Shown one piece after another: positions 1 to 8,673 of a DNA stretch of 64,000 nt. The stretch comes from JADCCX01 sp031431475 (lineage in GTDB: Bacteria > Pseudomonadota > Alphaproteobacteria > Rhizobiales > Beijerinckiaceae), in contig JANPDL010000006.1 in the NCBI GenBank assembly GCA_031431475.1, positions 67,480-131,479 on the forward strand. The letters run 5' to 3'. The stretch's first letter is position 1; each line of letters begins with the position of its first letter. The notes under the pieces were generated by a model. It was not told the DNA's origin, ran no database searches, and saw only the letters and a program-made list of their open reading frames with translations. The translations under genes and the position numbers were made by a program.

Positions 1-164
1 CAGTCGGTCCCACGCTGGCCGTTGGCTGTGCCATTGGCAAAGTCAGCATGGAGGCGGTTTCGAAAAGCATCATGGTGTTCTACATCCCCATGATCATCGT
101 GCTGCTGTTGGTGACTTACATTCCCGCGCTGACGTTGTGGCTGCCAAAATTGCTGCTCGGCTGA
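1..164 (+). CDS. TRAP transporter large permease (DctM), C-terminal fragment
   Basis: The window opens inside this gene; 53 codons remain before the TGA at 162-164. The visible end is a short Gly/Ala-rich loop, a Met-Glu-Ala-Val-Ser-Lys segment and one very hydrophobic helix (ISMVFYIP-type to LLLVTYIP), closing with Leu-Trp-Leu-Pro-Lys-Leu-Leu. This matches the last transmembrane segment of DctM-type TRAP permeases. It lies 27 bp before kduI on the same strand, so it most likely imports the uronate or unsaturated uronide used by the kdu genes. Substrate is inferred from position only. Confidence 0.6.
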   Translation, partial: VGPTLAVGCAIGKVSMEAVSKSIMVFYIPMIIVLLLVTYIPALTLWLPKLLLG

Positions 165-191
165 GCATTTCCCAACCACAGAGGCACATTC

Positions 192-1052
192 ATGACCAAC
201 ACTGTTGCGAATACGATGAGCATGGAAGTTCGCCAAGCCTGTCACCCCGCTCATGCGAAGGGCTTTGACACCCCTGCCTTGCGGCAGAACTTTCTGATCG
301 AGAAGATGTTCCAGCCCGGCCAGATCAGCCTGACATACAGCCATATCGACCGGCTTGTGGTCGGCGGAGTTATGCCAACGGGTACCGCGCTGACACTCGC
401 CACGGACAAGGCCATCGGCCAGACGACCTTTCTGGCAAGACGCGAGATCGGTATTTGCAACATTGGTGGTGCAGGTACTGTCATATGTGATGGACAGGTG
501 TTCAAAATCCCGCCCCGCGCCATGCTCTATGTCGGAATGGGGACCAGTCTCGTCACTTTTGCCAGCGAGAGCGCAACCGATCCCGCCAAATTCTACTGTG
601 TCAGCACGCCCGCCCACGCCCGTCACGAGACCGTTCTGGTGCTAGAGGCGCAGGCCAACGCGATCGAACTTGGCACAGCGGAGAACGCCAACTGCCGGAC
701 GCTGCGGCAATACATCATTCCAGGCCGGGTGGCCTCCTGCCAGCTCGTCATGGGCCTCACAACACTCAAGCCTGGCAACGTCTGGAACACCATGCCCGCG
801 CATGTGCACGACCGGCGCTGCGAGGCGTACCTCTACTTCGGCATGCCGCCTGAGCAACGCGTGTTCCACCTGATGGGAGAAGCGTCAGAGACCCGGCATA
901 TCGTGGTTGCGGCGGAGCAGGCTATCCTTTCGCCGGGCTGGTCGGTCCATTCCGGCTGCGGAACTTCGGCCTATTCCTTCATCTGGGCCATGGCTGGCGA
1001 CAACATGGATTTCGCCGATATGGACATGATCGCCATCGCGGACCTGAAATGA
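192..1052 (+). CDS. kduI: 5-dehydro-4-deoxy-D-glucuronate isomerase
   Basis: This is 4-deoxy-L-threo-5-hexosulose-uronate ketol-isomerase, converting 5-keto-4-deoxyuronate (from unsaturated galacturonides and other uronides) to 2,5-diketo-3-deoxygluconate. The 286-residue length is normal for KduI. The N-terminal segment with RQNFLIEKMF followed by the Y-x-H-x-D-R block is typical, and the C-terminal cupin keeps its Zn ligands in the MPAHVHDRRCEAY region (about 201-213) and a late Glu/His. The ATG has an AGAGG-like site upstream. The stop overlaps the kduD start by 4 bp (ATGA), so the two are translationally coupled. Confidence 0.93.
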   Translation: MTNTVANTMSMEVRQACHPAHAKGFDTPALRQNFLIEKMFQPGQISLTYSHIDRLVVGGVMPTGTALTLATDKAIGQTTFLARREIGICNIGGAGTVICDGQVFKIPPRAMLYVGMGTSLVTFASESATDPAKFYCVSTPAHARHETVLVLEAQANAIELGTAENANCRTLRQYIIPGRVASCQLVMGLTTLKPGNVWNTMPAHVHDRRCEAYLYFGMPPEQRVFHLMGEASETRHIVVAAEQAILSPGWSVHSGCGTSAYSFIWAMAGDNMDFADMDMIAIADLK

Positions 1053-1813
1053 TGGACATCCAGAGCCCGTTCTCGCTCCGGGGCAAGACTGCCCTTGTGA
1101 CTGGTGCCAACACCGGCCTTGGCCAGGCCGTGGCGCTGGCACTGGGGCAGGCCGGAGCATCTGTTGTCTGCGCAGGCCGGTCCGAGATGTGCGATACTAT
1201 CGGACTGCTGAACGAGAGTGGTGTTAACGCGCTTCCGCTCAAGTGCGATCTGGCCGACATGAGTGTCCTGTCTGGTGTGATTGATGAAGCGTCCCGATGG
1301 CGAGGCAGCCTCGACATTCTCGTCAACAACGCGGGCATTATTCGCCGTGCCGATGCGCTGGATTTTACCGAGGCCGACTGGGACGACGTCATGGACGTCA
1401 ATCTCAAGTCGCTGTTTTTCCTGTCGCAGGCCGCAGCGCGCAAGATGGTCGCGGCTGGCAGCGGCAAGATCATCAATGTGGCTTCGATGCTGTCGTTTCA
1501 GGGAGGGATTCGCGTCGCTTCCTATACGGCCTCCAAAAGCGGACTTGCGGGATTGACGCGCTTGCTGGCCTGCGAATGGGCGGGCAAGGGCATCAACGTC
1601 AATGCCATTGCGCCGGGCTACATCGTCACCAACAACACGGTGGCCATTCGTGCAGATGCAGCGCGCGACGCGCAGATATTATCTCGCATTCCGGCTGCAC
1701 GCTGGGGTGAGCCGTCTGATCTGGGCGGGGCTGCGGTGTTTCTGGCGTCCGATGCGGCGCGTTATGTCCATGGTGCGATCCTGCCCGTCGATGGCGGCTG
1801 GCTGGCGCGTTAA
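1049..1813 (+). CDS. kduD: 2-deoxy-D-gluconate 3-dehydrogenase (KduD)
   Basis: A classical short-chain dehydrogenase of 254 residues that reduces 2,5-diketo-3-deoxygluconate to 2-keto-3-deoxygluconate, the step after KduI. The NAD-binding TGANTGLG motif is at about 17-24, NNAGI at about 91-95, a catalytic Ser in the VASML block, and YTASK (Tyr/Lys) at about 155-159. The C-terminus ends with the PVDGGW motif common to KduD. It overlaps kduI by 4 bp and is followed after 11 bp by the KdgF-like cupin, so the three form one operon. There are two in-frame ATGs at the start (1049, 1052). Confidence 0.93.
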   Translation: MMDIQSPFSLRGKTALVTGANTGLGQAVALALGQAGASVVCAGRSEMCDTIGLLNESGVNALPLKCDLADMSVLSGVIDEASRWRGSLDILVNNAGIIRRADALDFTEADWDDVMDVNLKSLFFLSQAAARKMVAAGSGKIINVASMLSFQGGIRVASYTASKSGLAGLTRLLACEWAGKGINVNAIAPGYIVTNNTVAIRADAARDAQILSRIPAARWGEPSDLGGAAVFLASDAARYVHGAILPVDGGWLAR

Positions 1814-1824
1814 GGGAGAGACCA

Positions 1825-2163
1825 ATGCAAGACGGCAGCCCCACCTATGTGGCAGAAACCGACTATTCCTGGACCGACATGGGCGGCGGGGTGAAGCGCA
1901 AGGTCTTATGCTACGACAAATCGGTCATGCTGGTCAGGGTCGTGTTCGAAGAAGGCGCAATTGGTGCCGCACATCAGCACCCGCATATCCAGTGTTCGCT
2001 CGTCGCCAGAGGTAGATTTGAAATGAAAATCGGCGACGAGACGAGGGTGCTTGTTGCTGGTGACAGCTTCATTGTACCCACCAATGTGATCCATTCAGCC
2101 CTCGCACTGGAAGCGGGTGAACTGGTGGATACCTTCGCACCGATGCGGGAAGAGTTCGTTTAG
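1825..2163 (+). CDS. kdgF: KdgF-like cupin (unsaturated uronate ring opening)
   Basis: A single-domain cupin of 112 residues. The metal motif is H-Q-H-P-H with a following Gln at residues 50-56, and the second cupin motif has a His in IHSAL. This small RmlC-like architecture is that of KdgF, which converts 4,5-unsaturated monouronates to the linear 5-keto form used by KduI. A strong AGGGAGAG site precedes the ATG. Its place directly behind kduI-kduD supports KdgF rather than a generic cupin. The KdgF assignment rests on context plus fold, as small cupins are hard to tell apart. Confidence 0.8.
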   Translation: MQDGSPTYVAETDYSWTDMGGGVKRKVLCYDKSVMLVRVVFEEGAIGAAHQHPHIQCSLVARGRFEMKIGDETRVLVAGDSFIVPTNVIHSALALEAGELVDTFAPMREEFV

Positions 2164-2168
2164 CCGCC

Positions 2169-2972
2169 TCAGTACGAACCCTGCTTCCCAGCCTTGGCAC
2201 CTGTATTGGCTGCAGCTAACGCGGCTTTGCATCCTGCCCGCAGCAGCAGATTGTCCGTGCCGATCGACATGAGCTGGTATCCCTTGGCCGCCACTTCCGC
2301 CGCGCGCTTGCCATCGCCGCAAAATGCGGAAGCGAACTTCTTGTGGGCCTTGGCACGTTTGACGATGTGATCCATCGCCTTGTCCACATCAGGGCTGAGC
2401 TGGTTCACACCGGCACCGTTGCTCAGGGCAATTGAAAGATCCGACGGGCCGACAAAAACGCCGTCGATGCCCGGCACGCTCAGGATATCATCCAGCGCAT
2501 CGAGTGCCGCCCGCGTCTCGATCATGGCGATGGTGAGCGAAAAGCCATTGGCCTGCGCCAGGTAATCCGCCGGGGCCAGGCCCGTCAGCGTCAACGCCCG
2601 TGCCGGACCCCAGCTGCGCTCGGCCACCGGTGGAAATTTAGTGAAGGCCGCGAGTTGCTTCGCATCCGCCACGGAATTCACCATGGGAGCGATGATGCCA
2701 GCCGCGCCCGCATCCAGCATGCGCGACGCCGTTGGGAATTCACCCACAGGAATGCGCACGATGGCAGGCTTGCCAGCCAGCGCACAATTGGAAATCCCCT
2801 GTATCGCCACTGCATAGTCGTAGGCACCATGCTGCATGTCGAGCACCGCGCAATCGAAGCCCTCGCGCACCATGATCTCCGGCACGGAAGGATCAGGAAT
2901 ACCGCACCACGCCGCGAAAGCAGGCGCGCCGGAACGAATGCGTTCGGCAAAGGCGGCGGCGATATGGGTCAT
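2169..2972 (-). CDS. HpcH/HpaI family aldolase (2-keto-3-deoxy acid type)
   Basis: A class II pyruvate aldolase of the HpcH/HpaI/GarL family, 267 residues, which cleaves 2-keto-3-deoxy acids to pyruvate and an aldehyde. Family residues are visible: the D-x-x-H dyad in DMQHG (about 45-49), the Arg in VRIPVG, the metal-binding Glu in MIETRAALD, and the Asp in VGPSDLS. It is convergent with kdgF, with only 5 bp between stops. In this setting it may split 2-keto-3-deoxy-glucarate or a related acid, complementing the kdu route, but the exact substrate cannot be read. Other members act on 4-hydroxy-2-oxoheptanedioate. Confidence 0.82.
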   Translation of the reverse strand: MTHIAAAFAERIRSGAPAFAAWCGIPDPSVPEIMVREGFDCAVLDMQHGAYDYAVAIQGISNCALAGKPAIVRIPVGEFPTASRMLDAGAAGIIAPMVNSVADAKQLAAFTKFPPVAERSWGPARALTLTGLAPADYLAQANGFSLTIAMIETRAALDALDDILSVPGIDGVFVGPSDLSIALSNGAGVNQLSPDVDKAMDHIVKRAKAHKKFASAFCGDGKRAAEVAAKGYQLMSIGTDNLLLRAGCKAALAAANTGAKAGKQGSY

Positions 2973-3030
2973 GGGAGCTATCCTGTGGCTGGAAAGGTGA
3001 AGTTGTCAGACAACCTAGCCCGGTGGCGCA

Positions 3031-3060
3031 AAAACAAAAGCCCGGAAATGATCCGGGCCT
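3031..3060 (-). terminator. Rho-independent terminator of the zeta gene
   Basis: Read on the minus strand this is GCCCGGA-TCATT-TCCGGGC (arms at 3052-3058 and 3040-3046) followed by a TTTTGTTTTTG run. It lies about 45 bp past the stop of the DUF1476 gene, so it most likely ends that transcript before the aldolase gene. Confidence 0.75.
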
Positions 3061-3101
3061 TATGAAAATGTTGGATGAATACGATCAGCGAAAAGGTGGG
3101 C

Positions 3102-3428
3102 CTACAATCCAGCCTTGATCTGCTCAATCGCCGTGGCCATCAGTTCCTCCATCGTGCGGCGGATCACATGATCCGATACATCCGCCTTGCCGCCGACGTT
3201 GAGATCAGCACGCACCTTGCGGAAGACGTCCTCGTCGCCCGCTTCCTCAAAATCCGCCATTACGACTGATTTGGCATAGGAATCAGCCTCCGCACCCGTC
3301 TTGCCCAGTTGGCCAGCAACCCACAGGCCGACAAGCTTGGCGCGGCGTGCATTGGCCTTGAAGGCAAGTTCCTCATCATGGGCGAACTTCTTTTCCGCCG
3401 CATCTTTGCGCTGGTCCATGCCGGTCAT
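3102..3428 (-). CDS. F1-ATPase inhibitor subunit zeta (DUF1476)
   Basis: A 108-residue protein of the alphaproteobacterial zeta family, which inhibits ATP hydrolysis by the F1Fo-ATP synthase. The diagnostic core is near the start: a charged segment with FAHDEELAFKANARR, then the LVGLWVA helix, and a C-terminal four-helix part. The ATG at 3428 was chosen over an upstream start at 3473 because it gives the usual family length and has an AGGAG site 10 bases before it. The gene is divergent from purC, a neighbourhood common in Rhizobiales. Confidence 0.9.
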   Translation of the reverse strand: MTGMDQRKDAAEKKFAHDEELAFKANARRAKLVGLWVAGQLGKTGAEADSYAKSVVMADFEEAGDEDVFRKVRADLNVGGKADVSDHVIRRTMEELMATAIEQIKAGL

Positions 3429-3667
3429 TGATCGATCTCCTGAGTGTAATGATGCCGTGTATATGGGGCTCATTGCGGCAAATCAACGGACGAAGAGGCA
3501 AGATGGCCAGCAATGATTCACCGCATAATGCCTAACCGCTGCGCATGTGCATTGTTTCCCCCGGGGGATTGGGATAGGAGCAAAAGGGATAACAGCAGGA
3601 TTTCAGCCTGTCCTTCCCTGTTCCGGTTGTGATCCCGCCGGAACCAGCCAGTCACGGTATCCCAGCC

Positions 3668-4435
3668 ATGAACAAAGGTCGCCGCCGCATTTACGAAGGC
3701 AAGGCCAAGGTGCTTTACGAAGGCCCTGAGCCCGGCACGCTCATCCAGCATTTCAAGGATGATGCCACCGCCTTCAACGCCAAGAAGCACGAAATTATCG
3801 ACGGCAAAGGTGTGCTGAATAACCGTATCTCGGAATACATCTTCACCAACCTCAATAACATCGGTGTGCCAACCCATTTCATCAAACGGATCAATATGCG
3901 CGAGCAGCTGATCCGCGAGGTCGAGATCATTCCGCTTGAAGTGGTGGTCCGCAATGTCGCCGCTGGCTCCTTGTCAACGCGCCTTGGTATCGAGGAAGGC
4001 ACGCAGCTGCCGCGCTCGATCATCGAATTCTACTACAAGAAGGACGAGCTCAACGACCCCATGGTGTCGGAAGAGCACATCACGGCGTTTGGCTGGGCGA
4101 ATCCGCAGGAACTGGATGACATCATGGCTCTGGCCATCCGCATCAACGATTTCCTAACGGGTCTTTTCCTCGGCGTCGGCATCCGCCTCGTCGATTTCAA
4201 GATCGAGACGGGCCGGCTGTTCGAGGGCGACATGATGCGCATCGTTCTGGCCGACGAGATCAGCCCGGACAGCTGTCGCCTCTGGGATATCAAATCCAAC
4301 GACAAGATGGACAAGGACCGTTTCCGCCGTGACATGGGCGGCCTGATCGAGGCTTACACCGAAGTGGCACGCCGCCTGGGGATTATTTCCGAGGGTGAGC
4401 GTCCGCCGCAATCGGGTCCGCGCCTCGTCAAGTAG
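3668..4435 (+). CDS. purC: Phosphoribosylaminoimidazole-succinocarboxamide synthase
   Basis: SAICAR synthetase joins aspartate to CAIR in purine biosynthesis. The protein begins MNKGRRRIYEGKAK, which has the YEGKAK nucleotide-loop signature, and carries FNAKKHEII, NRISEYIF, EVVVRNVAAGS (about 84-94) and the late DEISPDSCRLWD motif. At 255 residues it is full length. The ATG at 3668 is preferred over one 39 bases upstream because family members start right before the KGKRRIYEGKAK motif. In many Rhizobiales purS and purQ follow purC; here they do not, and a tRNA and an integrase remnant come next. Confidence 0.95.
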   Translation: MNKGRRRIYEGKAKVLYEGPEPGTLIQHFKDDATAFNAKKHEIIDGKGVLNNRISEYIFTNLNNIGVPTHFIKRINMREQLIREVEIIPLEVVVRNVAAGSLSTRLGIEEGTQLPRSIIEFYYKKDELNDPMVSEEHITAFGWANPQELDDIMALAIRINDFLTGLFLGVGIRLVDFKIETGRLFEGDMMRIVLADEISPDSCRLWDIKSNDKMDKDRFRRDMGGLIEAYTEVARRLGIISEGERPPQSGPRLVK

Positions 4436-4517
4436 TCCAACGACATCAAGTCGCCGTTCAGGCAGGTCGCAGGAGCCTATTGCGTCACTGCTCGGCTTGC
4501 GCCTAGATGGATTAATT

Positions 4518-4592
4518 GCGGGTGTAGTTCAGTGGTAGAACATCAGCTTCCCAAGCTGATTGTCGAGGGTTCGATTCCCTTCGCCCGCTCCA
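4518..4592 (+). tRNA. tRNA-Gly (CCC)
   Basis: A complete cloverleaf of 75 nt including an encoded CCA. The acceptor stem pairs GCGGGTG with CGCCCGC, the D arm is GTTC...GAAC, the anticodon stem TCAGC/GCTGA encloses TTCCCAA with anticodon CCC, and the T loop is TTCGATT. It reads GGG (glycine). A degenerate tyrosine integrase starts 120 bp downstream in the same direction, so the 3' end was probably the attachment site of an integrative element. Confidence 0.95.
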
Positions 4593-4711
4593 AATTTTCC
4601 ATAAGTCATTGTTTTTGCTAAGGTCGATGTCGCTGGGAATCGGCCACGAAGCCTTTTGGTGGGAATTTTGGTTAGAATTCTGGTTAGAATCCTTGCCATA
4701 ACGAGACCCAA

Positions 4712-6674
4712 ATGGCCCGCTCTTCCTCGACCAGCCGTCCCTTCCTGCACCAACGGTCCGACACCGGTCAGTTCTCCTACGTGCGGGATCTGCAGGACCG
4801 GATCGGCCCGCTGGTCGTGGGTGAAGTGCAGCGTCCCTGGCTGGGCACGGCATTCCTGTTGGCCGGCAAGGATGTGATCAAGATATCCCTGAAGACGCGT
4901 GACGCTGAGACGGCGCGCCAGCGCTGGTTCGATGTGCACACTCAGGTCGAGCCGCTAGTGCAACTCGCTGTGGTGCGGGCGCGGCACAAGTCCCGCCATG
5001 CAGGCGGAGCGCGCACCTTAAAAGCGTCGCGACACTGTCGGAAGCCGACCGGCATGTGCTGGCGGAGCAGATACGCCACGACATCCTGGCTGATGATGAT
5101 CGGTCGTGGATCGATCCTCAGCACCGGAACGGGACGGCCCAGGCCGTTCATCGTCCCGCACAAGGGAGGCTTACGCTGCAAGCGGCTGCCAACAGAGCCC
5201 GTGAGATTGAAGCACATGCTGTGAACCACGCGCTTGCGATCCCGGACGTTGGAATTCTCGAGACGACCGTGGTTGAAATCAACGACTCGGCCAGCGCCAA
5301 GAGGTTGCTCGACCGGATTGGCGCTGCTGCTGAGTTGGGCGAGATTCCCTGCCAAGACGATATAGCCGCTCTGTCAGCACTGTCGGCGACGCAGGTCCTT
5401 GGTAGCGAGTTCGATGAGCGCTTGGCCGAGAACAGCATCCAAATGCCGGCGGGAAGCATGAATCGTCGCCTTGCGGCGCTGGCGATGCTGAGGGCAGCTG
5501 CTCAGGCTCATCAGAATGTTGATGATCGGCTGAACGGTCGGTACGTCGCGACACCGCCACGGCCGGACCCTCTGGTCATGCCCTTGACGGATAGCGCTCC
5601 ACAATCCCCGCACCTCAGCGAAGTTTTTGACATTTGGGTGAAGGACAGTCGGCCACAGGCCAAGACGATCGGCCATAACCGTCTCTACATGCAGCGCTTC
5701 ATCGCCCTCCACGGCGATCTGCCTGTCGCCAATATCACGCGCGAGCAGGTCAAAGTCTTCCGCAACCTCATCGAGCGGTTACCGAGGAATGTTCCGCCCG
5801 CGCTCAACGGTGCCAGTCCGCAAGACATTGCGGCTTGGGCGATGCCAATCCCGCTGTGTCAAAGATCAGCCGAACAACTGTCAACAGCCGCGCCATCGGA
5901 GCAATTTCGACACTGTGCGACACGGCGCTACGAGAGGCTCTGATCGACGCTAACCCCTGCAATCGCCTCAAACTGCGGTTGAAAGATACGGATCGCAAGG
6001 AAGTGGCGCCGTTCTCGATCGAGGAGCTCAACATCATGTTCGCCGCGCCCGAGATGACAGGGACAGGGCGTTACACCAAGGCCGGTGGCGGCGAAGCGGC
6101 GCGTTGGCTGCCGCTCATCGGCCCCTTCACCGGCGCGCGCATGGAGGAAATCGCGCAACTCGAGGTGTCCGATATCATCGAGATGAAGGGCTTCCACGCA
6201 TTCCGCATGACAACGGAAACCGAGAACAGCCCCAAAGTCAAAATCCCCAATGACGGCAGCAAACCCAAGTCGCTCAAGAACAAATCCGCGCACCGGACCG
6301 TGCCTATCCATGACACGCTGATGGCGTGCGGCTTCTTCGATTATGTCGAAAAGCGCCGGAAAGCGGGAGATCGTCGGCTGTTCCCGCAGTTGAGCGCCGC
6401 CGGAGATCGCTGCGCCAAGAATTGGAGCCGGTGGTTTGCTCGATTCCTGGACAAGCGCGTCAGCACTTCAGCGTCGAAGAACTTCCACTCGTTCAGTCAC
6501 ACTTTCATCGACGGCATGCGCGACAGCCTCATTGGTCGTGAGGTCATCAAGGCCATCGTCGGCCATGCCGACGCGAATGTGACGGATGGGTATGGTCACG
6601 GCTGCTCGCCGCGGACGATGCATGCGGAGTTGAAGAAGCTGGAATACCGGGGGTTGGAGCTGAATAAAATTTAA
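4712..6674 (+). pseudogene. Tyrosine site-specific integrase, frameshifted and catalytically damaged
   Basis: Three reading frames in a row encode one integrase: 4712 to about 5020 (N-terminal DUF6538-like part with VKISLKTRDAETAR-type motif), about 5020 to 5830 (SAM-like core-binding part), and about 5830 to 6674 (catalytic domain). Two frameshifts are needed to join them. The catalytic Arg I is present in TGARMEEIAQL and the C-terminal Tyr in TDGYGHG, but the H-x-x-R box reads HSFSH, with Ser where the second catalytic Arg belongs. Placed right behind tRNA-Gly, it is the relic of an integrative element and is very unlikely to be active. Confidence 0.85.
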
Positions 6675-6792
6675 GGCCTGTTTCGCAAACGCGCCTCGCA
6701 GCGGCAAACTTCTGTGAACCCTGCAGATTCCTTCAGAGGAGATCGATTTCTTCCCGACCAAATATCGAAAACATTGATTCCCGCTGGTTCGA

Positions 6793-7712
6793 TCATGCAG
6801 ACGCCGGAACGGCCAAGCCAAGCTTGGGCAACAGCGCAACAGCTTCTTCTAGCCGACCGCCATCAGTTTTTGCGCCTTTGCGGCGGACGATTTCATCCCG
6901 CCAGTTCTGAACCTTTTCCACGGTGGCAAGCCAATGGACCGTCGCTGCAAGCTCCAGCACGGTTGAGGTGCAGTTCTCAGTCATGATGCCGATCAGCTCT
7001 TTCGCCTTGCCCATGTCGAGGTCACCGATCTTTGCAGGCGTCGCGCCAGACGCCTTGACCCGGAACACGCTGAACGGTGCACCATCGGCAGCGCGATGCT
7101 GGAGAGCCTCAGAGACACCGGCAAGGGCTTTCGCCTTTTCCAGCGTCTCGTCGAGAACGCGGGAATACGGGCCATAATGGTGATAGTGGAACTCGGCATC
7201 GGTTATGTTCAGGCCATTCGCATCGAGCAGATACAGGATCTTCTGCAGGCGGATGCGACCGACAATCTCTCCATCAGCAGCACGGTCTTGCCGAGCGCGC
7301 TTTTCCCCACCAGCTTTTCGAGTTGCTGCATCTTTTGCTGCCGCCGCTGCGCAACATCATCATTCTCTTCACCAGGCGCGATCGGGAACTCCCGATTGAT
7401 ATCAATGGCCTTGTAGAGATCACGTTCTCGCAACCGCCGCGCGAGATCAGCCGCAACCTTGTCGCCACATAACGCGATCCGGGCGATTGCAGCCCAGACC
7501 ACGAAGTCGTCCAGCACCAGATAGTTTTCGATCGTCTCACCATCTTTGCCGAAGAACCGGATCAGCGGATCGTCCTTGTCCAACCCCAGGCGGCCAGGCC
7601 TGCCCTTCGCTGCGACTTCTGCGACGCGCGCCAGCAACGTCCGGATGAGGGTCTCTACCCCGCGCGTGGTCTTGTGCAGATAGACCTGTTCGAACAGGTG
7701 GAATCGTGCCAT
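6793..7712 (-). pseudogene. HD-superfamily protein remnant fused out of frame to a YwgA-like domain
   Basis: Two minus-strand frames cover this stretch. The first (from 7712) begins with ARFHLFEQVYLHKTTR, which is the middle of HD-type phosphohydrolases of the YwfO/dGTPase-like group; the N-terminal half with the HD metal site is missing. Near 7215-7260 the frame changes, and the second frame, open down to 6793, continues with RLQKILYLLDANG and FHYHHYGPYS, a YwgA/Panacea-like fold. No ATG, GTG or TTG lies in this second frame before 7068, so it cannot start as its own gene there. It appears to be an inactive relic of the adjacent mobile element. Confidence 0.6.
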
Positions 7713-7889
7713 TTCCAGGAATTAGGGGTATAGGGCCAAAATTAGGATTGCCGACATTCGCTCTCCATTCAATCAGTGCTCATGCCGATATGTTGTAGAC
7801 CAGCAGTGGGTTCCGATAGCCCATCGAGATGCCATCCCCATAATCCAATCAAGTACAGCAAAGTCACTGCCTCGCACGGATTTACAGCG

Positions 7890-7920
7890 AGGGCGCGCTG
7901 GGCTTTCGGGCGCGCCCTCG
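7890..7920. repeat. Perfect 10-bp inverted repeat with 11-nt loop
   Basis: GAGGGCGCGC (7890-7899) pairs with GCGCGCCCTC (7911-7920) around the loop TGGGCTTTCGG. There is no T run, so it is not a classical terminator. It lies in the non-coding stretch 7713-7936, just before the AraC fragment. Nothing else recognisable is seen in that stretch. Confidence 0.6.
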
Positions 7921-7936
7921 AAGGTATTTCGCGAAT

Positions 7937-8497
7937 TTGCGCCGAAGCGGCCAGCGTCTTAAAGAGGTCGCGCCACTGCTGAAAGAGTTGATCCTCGCAG
8001 CATGCAACGAGCCGCTTCACTGGAAGGCCGACGCGAGGGGCCATCACCTGTCTGCTTTGGCGCTCAACGAGATCAGGCGAGCGACACCCGTGCCGCTGGC
8101 GATCGTGTTGCCGCGTGACAATCGACTGCGCCGCGCTGTCGCGTTGATGACAGATCACAAGGGACGACCACGGCGCCTGGAGGACCTTGCGACGCAAGTG
8201 GGCGCTTCAAGCCGAACTCTCGCTCGCCACTTCAAGGCCGAAACCGGGCTGACGTTCCGACAGTGGCGACAACATGCGCAGATGGCCGAGGCAATGGGTG
8301 CACTAACAACCGGCACATCGCCGGCCCGCGCAGCGGCGATTGCAGGCTATACCGGCCAGGCAGCCTTCGGCGCCGCGTTCCGCAGTGTATTTGGAATGAC
8401 GCCTGGGAAAGTGCGGCGGCGCGGGTTGACGGCTGGCAGTCCAAGCAGTGAGCGAATGGACTTTCATCATCACCGCGAGGCAGGTGGTCTTGGTTAA
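7937..8497 (+). pseudogene. AraC-family regulator, N-terminally truncated
   Basis: The C-terminal part of an AraC/XylS regulator is clear: two helix-turn-helix units with LEDLATQVGASSRTLARHF and AAAIAGYTGQAAFGAAFRSVFGMTPG. The preceding LLKELILAACNEPLHW segment is the linker seen in members with an N-terminal cupin domain of about 130 residues, but that domain is absent here. The only available start is a TTG at 7937. It is probably a broken gene within the decayed island, although a free DNA-binding half could still act. The 176 bases after it, up to the first dehydratase gene, hold nothing recognisable. Confidence 0.6.
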
Positions 8498-8673
8498 CGT
8501 CTTGAAATACTGGAAGACGCGTTGGTTCGATATGCCGACCGCCTCGTCGCCCTTCCCCACGCAGCCAAGCTGATGTTCCCCTGACAGCCCAACGCGATGC
8601 GCGCGAGACCGCCATTACGGCCAAAACATCCCGCCCTGGTGATCACGGCTGGATCGTCGAACATGGCGCTGCA

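Noticed and set aside
3557..3568. Perfect palindrome TCCCCCGGGGGA between the zeta gene and purC
   Set aside because: Only 12 bases, low complexity and with no second copy seen; could arise by chance in GC-rich DNA.
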